The notes below the pieces were generated by a model. It saw only the letters and a list, made by a program, of their open reading frames with translations, was not told the DNA's origin and ran no database searches. 64,000 bases of DNA from Xenoacremonium recifei (taxonomy: Eukaryota; Ascomycota; Sordariomycetes; Hypocreales; Nectriaceae). The translations under genes and the position numbers were made by a program. Where the stretch lies: assembly GCA_012184525.1 (NCBI GenBank), contig WOFQ01000020.1, forward strand, positions 62,001 through 126,000, given 5' to 3'. Shown here piece after piece: positions 20,825 to 30,240 of the stretch. The stretch's first letter is position 1; each line of letters starts with the position of its first letter.

Positions 20825-22159
20825 ATGGACCAGCAAACGCTCATCTTCCACGGCACCATCATCCATTCCGTTAGCCTGACCCAGGTCGAGATTCTGGAGA
20901 AGTCCGCTCTGGTGGTCAGCTCCGATGGAAGGATCAAGGCCCTGCACAGAGACATCTCACCCGACGACCCCCGACTGCAGATCCCTGGCGCTGTATTTCA
21001 CCGGCTAGACTCGTCCAGCTTCATCATCCCTGGCTTCATCGATACGCACAATCATGCCCCCCAGTGGTCCATGAGGGGCCTGGGCCAGGGGCTGCACATC
21101 CTGGACTGGTTGGACCAAGTGACATTCCCTCACGAGGCTCGTTTCTCTGATCCAGCGTATGCCAGAAGGGTGTACGAAAGCTGCGTCGATGGTTTTCTCA
21201 AGCAGGGTATCACGACAGCGTCATACTATGGCTCCAAGCATTCCGAGGCGACGCAGATCCTCGCGGATATCTGCAAGGCCATAGGCCAGAGGGCCTTTGT
21301 GGGAAAATGCAACATGGACCGCAACGCGCCGGACTACCTCCGCGACGAGTCTGCCGAGACGTCTTTGCGAGAGACTGAAGACTGCATACGACACATTCGA
21401 AGCATCGATCCCGAGGGAACCCTCGTAAGGCCTGTCATTACGCCGAGATTTGCGATATGCTGCACCCCAGAACTTCTCCAAGGCCTTGGAAAGATCGCTC
21501 AGGAAGACCCCCAACTAGCCATCCAAACCCACTTCCACGAAGCTGAGCAGGAAATCACGGCCACCAAAGAGCTTTTCCCTGGCTTTGCGAGCGAGGCGGA
21601 TCTGTATGAGAGCTTTGGACTAATGAGCAAGCGATCGATCCTCGCGCATTGCACTTTCATGAACGATTACGATATGCAACGCCTCGAAAGTCTCGAGTGC
21701 GGCGTTGCCCATTGTCCAGTCTCCAACATGACTGTCGGCGGAGGGTTCATGGTAGCTTCAATCCGACAATTCCTGCAGCGGAACATCAAGGTCGGCTTGG
21801 GAACCGACAGCGGCGGTGGTTTCTCATCCAGCATACTCGACGCCATCCGACAAGCCATGATTGCATCCAACGCACGAGAAGTCCTTTCCGAGGGCAAAGA
21901 CAAAGCGCTAACCCTCGATGAACTCTTCTATCTCGCGACGATGGGTGGCGCAAAGGTATGCTGCCTTGAAAACGAGATTGGCAATTTTGAAGTCGGAAAG
22001 CAGTTTGACGCTGCCTTGGTGACGACAGCACCTGAGGGAGCTATGACTGTGCATGAGGAAGACGACTCGGTGCGAACGGTGTTTGAGAAGTTCATCATGA
22101 CGGGCGATGATCGAAACATATCGCGGGTTTACGTGGGTGGTCGTCTCGTACGAGGATGA
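20825..22159 (+). CDS. GUD1: Guanine deaminase
   Basis: This is a single exon of 444 aa of the amidohydrolase superfamily. It converts guanine to xanthine and ammonia in the purine salvage and degradation route. Zinc-binding and catalytic residues are visible: H75 and H77 (IDTHNHAPQW), H236 with H238 and E239 (THFHEAEQE), H275 (LAHCTFM) and D328 (GTDSGGGFS). The PQW segment after the HxH motif is typical of guanine deaminases. The ATG at 20,825 (CCAACATGGACC) was chosen; the frame is open slightly upstream but without an ATG. Its place next to a regulator and a 2OG-type oxygenase hints at a local nitrogen-scavenging role, which is inference. A different aromatic amine substrate is possible. 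Confidence 0.9.
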   Translation: MDQQTLIFHGTIIHSVSLTQVEILEKSALVVSSDGRIKALHRDISPDDPRLQIPGAVFHRLDSSSFIIPGFIDTHNHAPQWSMRGLGQGLHILDWLDQVTFPHEARFSDPAYARRVYESCVDGFLKQGITTASYYGSKHSEATQILADICKAIGQRAFVGKCNMDRNAPDYLRDESAETSLRETEDCIRHIRSIDPEGTLVRPVITPRFAICCTPELLQGLGKIAQEDPQLAIQTHFHEAEQEITATKELFPGFASEADLYESFGLMSKRSILAHCTFMNDYDMQRLESLECGVAHCPVSNMTVGGGFMVASIRQFLQRNIKVGLGTDSGGGFSSSILDAIRQAMIASNAREVLSEGKDKALTLDELFYLATMGGAKVCCLENEIGNFEVGKQFDAALVTTAPEGAMTVHEEDDSVRTVFEKFIMTGDDRNISRVYVGGRLVRG

Positions 22160-22421
22160 AAGCTACCCAACAAGAGGCCTGAATGTTTGACGATGCAACA
22201 AGACGAGGTTATTAGACCATTGAGTAAACCTAATGCTTCTTTCCAAAATTTTGAAGCTTTTAAGGCGTAAGAAATTCTTACTTGAATGACTTAAATGACA
22301 GACTGAGAAAGAAAAGTTGGGACAAGTTGATAAGCATCCTCTTTGGAAAAGCCCAGATATCCATTCTCCAATCTTGATATTCTGGCTTCATCTCCCGCCT
22401 AGAGCGTCCATAAATCTTGTC

Positions 22422-23226
22422 TTACGCATCTCCGGAGCGGGCGCGACCATTCTCAGCATCCGCGGTACCGTTGAAGCCATCATTTGGGCGAGGTCTACGT
22501 CAACATTTCAGATACATCTTTTTCCAGGGCCTGATTGAGAACTTACGTTGAGCGGTTCTCAGTAACTTCCTTGTACTCGCGGGCGCTTTCATTTCGCTGT
22601 TTACTTCCCCTGACATAGGTAAGGTAAACATAAATGCCCTACATTTGAGTAAGTATCGTATCCTCTGCAGGGCATTGTCAAAGGTCTTGGCCTACCAATA
22701 TACCACTCAGGAGGTGAGCAAAAGACGCCATGAAGGAGAATGCAAGTGCTGTACGCCACTGGGAGCATCCTACATCACCAACAGTGACAGTGCCGGCCGG
22801 GCCAATGTACCAGAAGCTGCCCCAGTAGTAGCCCCAGTAGTCGTAGTACCATGCCGAAGAGCAGGTCCCCGACCTCTGAAGTGCTATTAGACATAGTCCG
22901 TCAAGGAGATATCGATAGGAGCCGTTGCTTACAGTCTCAAGAAGGCAGAATGCCACGAGCCACATGATAAACAGAATGAAGTCCATCGGGAAGCTAACAA
23001 AGAGGGCATTGAATGGAACACAGAAAAGGATGGAGTAGAGGATACCGATGCCAGCAGTGACCATAGTGTAGATGATTCTCGAATCCGCGTGGACATTGGC
23101 GGTGCCTATGAGGTAACAGAAGCGAGAGAGAACACCGAGGACAATGACGGCGCAGCAGAAAGCTCCCAGCCGGAGAAAGACGGAGATGGCTTGGTGGGCA
23201 CGGCCTGAGTGACCTTCGCGTGCCAT
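22422..23226 (-). CDS. MARVEL-domain four-pass membrane protein
   Basis: Four exons (23226-22933, 22875-22696, 22638-22547, 22494-22422) give 212 aa. Four hydrophobic segments span about residues 12-33, 47-72, 76-97 and 140-160, with a WYYDYWGYYWG stretch before the last, as in fungal MARVEL (MAL-related) proteins of the plasma membrane and eisosomes. Intron 1 is 57 nt, in frame and stop-free. Intron 3 has a canonical GTAAGT donor; splicing it adds a hydrophilic tail starting PRPNDGFNGTADAENG. If it is not used, the protein stops at 22,543 after ENRST. The tail YVRGSKQRNESAREYKEVTE is cytosolic-type and charged. No specific function is inferred. Confidence 0.75.
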
Positions 23227-24475
23227 CTTGATGGAATGAAGGAAGATCTAGGTATCAAGAGTTCGGGCTCTTGTTTGATTGGTCATTCACTAGGCCAGGA
23301 TTGAGACAGTAAGAAGTTGGAGAAGTCCCTTACGAATCACAAAAACATCAGAGGCTTGGGGGTAATTGCGCATCTTATATACACGCAATCCAGACCCTTC
23401 CATCAAGAAATCTGCAGAAGCCCCCTTCCGCAATCCCGAAGCATCCTATTGAAGGTTCAAGCCTTGATAAATGGGAATTGCACATGCTTCAGACCATGGC
23501 GGTTTCTCTCGCCGGGAATTGGCTGCCACGCTGCCGCCACAAATCTAAGCTCTAGCCGAAGCAACACTACTGAGGGCATCCGCATTAGCCATTGGTGCTC
23601 GCTGACCAACAACCCTCCAACTTCGATAAGAGGCGTAGAACAGATGATTCGAGCCCGTTTTCAGACCTTTAAAACTGCCACCCTCGAGTTTAGGGCGCTT
23701 GGATCGCGAGGGGTAGAGGCACTGAGAACGCGTGAATGGTGCGCTGGTCAGTCGTGGTGCAGCAGAAGGTTTGAAGGCTAAGACCACAAGTTATGATTTC
23801 ATACATCCTGCCCTTCTTTTTGCAATGCTTTTCGCCTAAATATTCCGCCTTGTGAAAGATGGAGGAAGTAGTTCCGCCTGACATGCGACACATTCTACTG
23901 TTTTGTCGGCACCTCCAGGCACATAGCTGCATCAAGCACAGAGAATATCCGGGCTAATGTGATAAAAGTCAATTCACTGACAGAAGGTTAAACTTAAAGT
24001 CCAGTCTGCTTGGTTTGACTGAAAGCTTGACAAAATGTCATCTTGCAAGTGGGATTGGGCAATGCTCAGCAGAATTGACGACATTAAAGCAACGAGGGGT
24101 TCGTGTGATGCGTATCGGTATGACATAGCCAGAGTAATAAGAATAGAAACAACCAATAGAGCATTAGTCCATTCGGCGGGCAGGATTGATGAAGCGTTGC
24201 GCATACAATAACTTCCACAGACATCATCCCAAGAAAAAACACAAGGACAGTTCTGTTGAGATATGTATGTACTACTTTATCGACAACAAACTTCAGTCAA
24301 GTCCACAGGGTGACCAAGTAATTCCTCAAATGGGCGGGCGTTCCGCATGTCCTGATTCCCAATTACCAAAGCAGTACCTTTCCAATCGCTATCGTAACCT
24401 ATTATACTCCCATCAAGTTAAAAGGACCGAATTCCACCACTCATATCCTCACTATCGTCCCTTCTTTGAACAAGT
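23227..24475. other. Intergenic, no supported gene
   Basis: About 1.25 kb lies between the MARVEL gene start and the stop of the single-pass surface protein. Scattered short frames (for example 23,317-23,781) overlap on both strands and show no domain, signal peptide or intron pattern. It likely holds the MARVEL promoter and the 3' UTR of the next gene. Confidence 0.5.
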
Positions 24476-25690
24476 CTAAGCCGGGAGCTCGCGATGCGTC
24501 GGCGCGGCTGAGTCCTCCATCTCATACACCACACTATGATGAGGATCAGGTGACGATGGGGACATGTATGAGACAGTACCTCCAGGAGAGGGCATTCCAC
24601 TCAATGTGGTTGAACCAGGCGAGTAAGTCATGTTGCGGTCCGGTTCTTCGCCCTTGTAGAATGCAGCAGCTGGAGGGGGAGACTGGGGTTGGTATATCTG
24701 CGAAACAGGCTGCTGCCACTGCTGCTGCTGCTGCTGTGGTGGTGGCTGGCTCGGATCAACAGGTGCAACAATAGTACCACCGTCGCCGCCGTTATTCTTC
24801 TTGTTGTTGCGGCGGCGCATGAAGAAGATACCAAGGACCAGGATCACGATGACAGCCAGGCCACCCACAACACCGCCGACAATGGCACCCACGGGCGTGC
24901 TGCTCTTGGGTTTCGGCTTGGGCGAGGGCGTAGGGGTTGCAGTTTTAGTAACGGTGCCCATGGTGCCCGTGAATGACGTTGGGACGCTCACTCCGTTCGA
25001 TGCGGAATCGCTGATGACGGTCGTGCCGAAGAATGCATTGGCCTCGCCATAGTACGTAGAGTCCATAGCGATCTTTTCGCTATCCGAAGTCGAGATACAC
25101 TCAAAGTCGACGACCCCTTCTGGGAAGGTATAAGTTCGACAGTACGGTGCGCTGGCGTGCGTGCTGTGGTCCTTAAGGTCAGATGTCGTAACTAAGTAGG
25201 GTTGGGGGCACTCTCACCAGAGCATGTTGTAGATGTTGTCCTGACAGTCCGCATCGCAATTCTCGTTCCCACCTTCGATACACGATGTATAGAGCGAACC
25301 CGCCTCGCCATTGGGGCCGCTAGCACAAGCAACGGCCCCGACGGACAGGACCTCCCAGTAGCATGTGCCGCCATTCGAGCAGACGACAGGGCTGTTCGAG
25401 GATTCAGAGACGTAGCCGCAAGTGCTGCCCTGGGCATATGTGATGGTGAGAACAAGCTCGTCCGTGGTTTGAGCATCTTGTCGTATTTCCAGATCTTCGA
25501 AGGTCAATGTTCTATACTCCTCCCGCTGGTATCGCGGGACTTTCGTAGGAGCCGGCGTCTGCAGAGGGAGATTGGGTCTCGCGCCATTGAAGGCTTCGAA
25601 GATGAAAGGGTCGACATAAGCACTGGCAAGTCCTGGCAACAGAGCCAACACGACTTCCGTGTAAACGATCCAACTTGAGGCCAGCTTCAT
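24476..25690 (-). CDS. Single-pass surface protein with signal peptide and cytosolic Pro/Gln-rich tail
   Basis: Two exons (25690-25218, 25163-24476) give 386 aa. The order is: signal peptide (about residues 1-24, ending GLASAY), a Cys-rich ectodomain (paired Cys around CGYVSES, NGGTCYWEV and ENCDADC), a Ser/Thr/Pro-rich stalk (TATPTPSPKPKPKSS), one membrane helix at about 249-273, a basic stop-transfer RRRNNKK and a Pro/Gln-rich tail. The architecture is like Mid2/Wsc wall-stress sensors and other fungal surface proteins with an alanine/glycine-rich helix, but I recognise no named ectodomain. The acceptor at 25,164 was chosen over a nearer AG because only it keeps the downstream frame. The product is probably a plasma membrane sensor or adhesion protein. 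Confidence 0.75.
24719..24736 (-). repeat. Six-unit CTG/CAG microsatellite inside a coding exon
   Basis: Six CTG units on the plus strand encode the six-glutamine run in the cytosolic tail of the single-pass surface protein. Being in frame, length change would alter glutamine number without a frameshift. Confidence 0.8.
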
Positions 25691-27614
25691 GGTCTACTAG
25701 AGCAGCAGATCAGAAACGGGTGAGAATAGAGACCGCCACGACCACACAAGAAGAGGGGTGGGCGCTCGATTCAGCAGCACCCAGTCCCGTTATGTATGCC
25801 AGACGGCTCAAGAAGGCTCTGCAGGTCCAAGACACTCCAGACCCAGACAGCCCGGGCTGAGCATGGCAAGCCCAACAGGGAGATCACTCCCCATGAGGCT
25901 GAACCATTAGCGAATGATGTCTGGATCAGGTCGATAATTCCGGTGGGGCATGCTGCAGCTGAAGTGATAGCTCGCCACGGGAGAGAAAAAGCAAGGTTGA
26001 CGCCCCCAGTCAAAGCTGAACAAGCTGTCTGTTCGAGACTCTGCGATGAGCGCTCAAGTGCCGTACCACCGGTCAAAGGGGGATGACCAGTAGAAGCTCA
26101 CCGAAAGCACCTTCAGATTGTTCTTCTCGCAAGCAAATGGAAAGGTTGCTGCCTCCTCAGCTGCGTCGAAGCTGAGCTCTCCCCAGCATCGCCATCCCCT
26201 CACCTGAGGAAGAATGCCTCGCCTAGCCAACACGGCGTCCTTGGCAAGCCACACCAAATCCTAGCGTCCCCGGCACAGTCAACTCAAAATCCCTTCCGCC
26301 AAACCCCGGGGACTGGGCGAGGAGAAGCGGCCAGGCCCAGCTCGGCACGCCCGATCAGCACGCGGAAGCGAGTGCTGAACCGTGCCGCGTTCCAAAGCGG
26401 CTAGCCCGTTCGCCCCAGGACTTGCCTGGACCGTGGTGATCCTTGGGTGAGGCTGAGAAGGAGGCAGCTGTTTGGTTGCTTTACGGCTGGGCGGTGGGGG
26501 ATAAGCAGCCATGTCTTGGATGAGAGGTCCTGTTTGGGTGGTTGGGGAGGCGGAGATCACGCCGGCTGGCCTCTCTTGTGACTTGACATGGTCTGAGTGG
26601 TTGTGATGTGTCTCAGCTGGGAAGCGTTCAGTTCAGCCCCCAACACTCAGTTTTCAAGGAGGGTTGGGTGGTCTGCTGCACTTTCAGCGCGGTCTGGGCG
26701 CTTCCAAGTCAGATCGATGTAAGCATGAGCATGGCAGTCGTTCTTGGCTTGTAATTTGCAGACAGGGCGAATTCTTTTGCGAGCAGGGTAAAGGTCCAGA
26801 AAGGGACCCTCTGTCGGGCCATTGCGGCTTGGCTTCCCCAGTGATGCGACACCGGAAAATAAGCTTATCTCCAGAGTTATTCGCTCCGACAAAATGCTTC
26901 TCTAGTGATTCAGCTACTCAGGACGTACTCCGTACAATTGCCCCAGACTTGCGATCATTGAAGCAGTTTTCAAGAAGCTACAGCATCCATCTTTCTCCTT
27001 TCTACAGAATCCCGACTGAAACAGCACGTTTCTCTTTTCTTCATTTCAAGCTTTCTAGAAGCAGTTCTCCCCACCTCTTTATTTTCCATGATTCATCTTG
27101 ATATCCTGCAGAAACTAATGCGTCCAAGTTATAGGATCCCGACAGATCCAACTAGCACTCAATCTAACGACGGACGGCAACCACATTGGAAACGAAGATA
27201 GATTGCGAAAAGATATTCCCGGTTCTCGTCTGGCTCAAGTTCTGCCAGACCATGGGATTCATTTCCAGGCGCTAGATTCGGCATCCAGCATCTACCGTCC
27301 GCTAAACCGCCCAGACCAGACGCTAACTTCGGCTCCCAACTGATCCTTTGCCTCCCGTCCCGTCTAGACCTGTGCAGCGCGAGTCTCGTTTCCCGCCCGT
27401 CTTTTCATTCGCGTGCGCAGGTTATCGTTGCGTGTGTGAGTATTAGGAGCGTTGCCGTATGCCTCTGCTTGTGCAAACGGCTTGCGCCGTACTCCGTATT
27501 CGGTTCCCCGATGGTCGAATTCCCTTCCTCATTGACTCCCTCGTCTTGTAACGCCTAAAACACGCTGCGAGTTCGTTCCCGCCAAATACTTCAGCCAAAA
27601 AGTGTGTAGGACCC
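25691..27614. other. Intergenic, no supported gene
   Basis: About 1.9 kb lies upstream of the single-pass surface protein gene and downstream of the ALKBH8-like gene. Short frames at 25.8, 26.3 and 26.7 kb overlap each other on opposite strands and look like chance openings. I see no repeat or RNA feature. Confidence 0.5.
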
Positions 27615-28511
27615 TCATGAGGGTGCGCCATTCACCGTTAATGGTGGACTTGCTTGAGTTGCTCCAGCTGAAGCCACCTCATCCCGCTCCCTGTCCTCCT
27701 CGACCTTCTTGGCATCCTCCTCATATTGCTTCCACCGGTACTCCCTCTCCTGGCCCCTCCTCCGCTGGGCCGTATCGCACAGCTTCTCATTGCCACACTC
27801 ACAGACCGCTACCTCCCGCCTCCACCGATACGTGACGCTCCAGCGATCTTGTCTCCGTCTGACTGTCCCATCCTCCAGCGTGTCGGTCTTCCGCGCCCGG
27901 ATCGCATGTGTCCAGTGCAGCCGTGCATCTCGCGCCATTTGCATCATGCTCCGCGGCAGGAGATCAACTTCAACGCTCGCGCCCGTCTCCCCATCGCGGA
28001 ATTGCATCATCACCGGCGCTCCCAGTGACAGGGCATACAGCTGGTCGAATGCGCTATGCGTGTCGACGTGCGGCGGGATGCCCGTGCCCGGGGCGTAATG
28101 CTGCAGACAGACCTGGTCAGGAGGCCGCTCCTCGGTCGTTGGCAGAAGCGGCACCAGCCAGTCAGGAAATGGGATGAAGGGGATGTCTTCATCAATGCCA
28201 AAGGTCTTGTAGCTGAAGGTGTAGCCGTAGTGTAGTGATCGCCGTCCTGGACGGTCGGGCCACTCGAGTTCCTCCCGGAAGATGCGCAGCAATTCGGCTT
28301 CATACTCGGCGCTGATGAAGTCCTTTTGCACCAGTATTCCTGACGGAGAGATGGGAAGCTCTTCCATGGCGCATTTTCTGGCGAGTTCTGTTGTACCCAA
28401 GTGAAGAGTTTGACATCGCACCATGTTGAAATCATCGCGGGCTCGAGTTTTTTGCTGCACGTGACGCCACTGTTTGCCATGAGCCCACTCGACTCTCACC
28501 AGCATTTTCAT
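27615..28511 (-). CDS. ALKBH8-like Fe(II)/2-oxoglutarate dioxygenase
   Basis: This is one exon of up to 298 aa. The AlkB jelly-roll is clear: QHYAPGTGIPPHVDTHSAF carries the HxD pair (H148, D150), H202 (LHWTHAI) is the distal ligand, and R223 and R229 (RWSVTYRWRR) fit the 2OG-binding arginines. The GIPPHVDTHSAF context is closest to ALKBH8, which hydroxylates modified wobble uridines of tRNA. No RNA-recognition or methyltransferase domain is present, so it corresponds to a stand-alone oxygenase. After the core is CECGNEKLC, a possible zinc site, then a Lys/Glu-rich tail. Translation may start at M1 or at M49 (28,367), where the conserved part begins. The substrate is inferred from family only. 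Confidence 0.82.
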   Translation of the reverse strand: MKMLVRVEWAHGKQWRHVQQKTRARDDFNMVRCQTLHLGTTELARKCAMEELPISPSGILVQKDFISAEYEAELLRIFREELEWPDRPGRRSLHYGYTFSYKTFGIDEDIPFIPFPDWLVPLLPTTEERPPDQVCLQHYAPGTGIPPHVDTHSAFDQLYALSLGAPVMMQFRDGETGASVEVDLLPRSMMQMARDARLHWTHAIRARKTDTLEDGTVRRRQDRWSVTYRWRREVAVCECGNEKLCDTAQRRRGQEREYRWKQYEEDAKKVEEDRERDEVASAGATQASPPLTVNGAPS

Positions 28512-29344
28512 GGCTTGACAATGGGTTTTTTTCTTCTCTCTTCATCTTATATTAGAGACTTCATATAATATTTAGAGAGAGTTCTACTAATAAATTCCTG
28601 TTCAACACTAAGCAGTCGGCCCATGTTGCGTCAGGTAGTTGTGTAAGTCAGTCGGTTTGGGGGGGCATGATTATGAGATGGATTTCCCAAGGCTGTTAGT
28701 TTGCCACAAAATTGTTGGCGAGAGACACGATATGGCTCATTTAATCTCATTTTCTTTCAGCTATTGCTTTCGCCGTCCATGATTTTTTTTTTCTTTCCCT
28801 TTTTTTCCTCTATGTTTATCCCCTTCCGTGCTTGTGCTATATCGCATAGACGGTAGTGACGATGGTCACCTTCAGCCTGACGGCGTGTCTTCAGCTACTA
28901 TCCAGGGCTTTCCACATTATATCTTTTCAATGAGGTAATGCCAAGGAAATGCTGGCCAACGGTGCTTTCTGGGTTAATTATCCCATGAGTCGCATGTTTC
29001 ACTACGCTTCGGCGATTACTGCAGGTCCACGGCAAACCCGCATTGCGCATTGAGGCTGAGCGTGGTCGCCGATGACACTGAAATAAGTGCCAAGACGAAA
29101 TTCTCAAATCTCATTGTCCCAATCACCATTCAAACAGTTTTGTCCCATTTTAAGTGAATTCTTGGCAATATTTTGGGCGAGGAAAAGGAGGCTTGCAAGT
29201 TGAGAGGTAGTTCTGCTGAAAGAGTATATAAGTCTGGCAGGAGGCACTCTATTGTGCCTGGGACAGCAATATTGACCATACTCACAACACTCGTCTCCGA
29301 CAAGAAAATAATCCATTACCTAATTTACTTCGGCATCAGTTATT
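28512..29344. promoter_or_regulatory. Divergent promoter region with poly(T) tract
   Basis: This separates the ALKBH8-like start from the secreted protein start. It is AT-richer than its surroundings and holds a T-rich run near 28,782-28,810, common in fungal promoters, and a TATA box listed separately. No gene is supported. Confidence 0.5.
29225..29231 (+). promoter_or_regulatory. TATA box of the small secreted protein gene
   Basis: TATATAA lies 120 bp before the ATG at 29,345 in an otherwise ordinary context. Distance and sequence fit a TATA-driven, inducible promoter. Confidence 0.45.
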
Positions 29345-30045
29345 ATGGCTTCTTTACTTGTCAAGAGTGCATTTCTAGCACTCCTTGCCGTCGGTGTGGC
29401 TTCGGCTCCTACACCGACCTGTACGCCAACCCCTACGTCTACGCCTACGCCAATCCTCGGCGACACTGTCGTTGGACCAGGTAAAATCACTTCATTGAAG
29501 ATGTTTCCTTTGCCCCTATCTAATGTCTCTATGTTCTAGAAAATCTTGTCTTCGAGGCCAGCTTTGACGACAACAACATCGACGAGTGGTGGATGCAGAC
29601 CACAAACTGTGACTATTACATGGACATTACCCCTTCAACCATCAACGGTGTTGACTCCCCTGCTCTCCGCGTTGGCGAAATCGACGGCGACGGTGAGGCC
29701 ATCGTCAAGTATCTGCCGACTTTCGATCTCGAAGCTGCCAGCAGCTACCAAATCGCCTTCTCCGCCCGTAGCGCCTACGTTGACTCAGACGGCACTGTCG
29801 TTCCCGCCCTTGGAAATGTGTTCGGCGAATATATCCAGTTCGTCGTCTTCAATTCTGGTGGCAACATCTACAATGTGCGACCCGGCAAGGGCGAATATTG
29901 GGGCAATGAGTGGTACCGATGGCACTTCACGTTTCCTGTCGAGAGTGACCAAGACGGCCCTGCGTACTTTGGCATGATTTTTGGCACAACTGGGACATCA
30001 ATTGACTGGTACATTGACGACATTACCATCATCAAGGTGGATTAA
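29345..30045 (+). CDS. Small secreted protein with beta-sandwich (CBM-like) domain
   Basis: Two exons (29345-29480, 29540-30045) are joined across a 59-nt intron (GTAAAA...TTCTAG), giving 213 aa. There is a signal peptide (about residues 1-20, ending GVASA), a short Thr/Pro linker (TPTCTPTPTSTPTP), and then a domain starting NLVFEASFDDNNIDEWWM. That pattern (N-L-x-F-x-x-x-F-D, W, later WYIDDITI) is common to jelly-roll carbohydrate-binding modules. No catalytic motif is seen and only two cysteines are obvious. It may bind wall polysaccharide or act as an effector-like secreted protein; I cannot name a family with certainty. Confidence 0.75.
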
Positions 30046-30240
30046 ATTTCTTGATCTTCTGGAAGACATAGACTTGGCTTCTCGATGTCCAACAACCTAA
30101 GGATAGCTGCATTTCACCCCGGCATGTATTAAAATAGAGCTGCTCAGAAATAGATTTGATATACTCCCATTACCAGAGAAAATGCTTGCCAAGTGCATTT
30201 CTTGTAGACAATTATCCAGTGGCGCCACGGTATTAATCTA

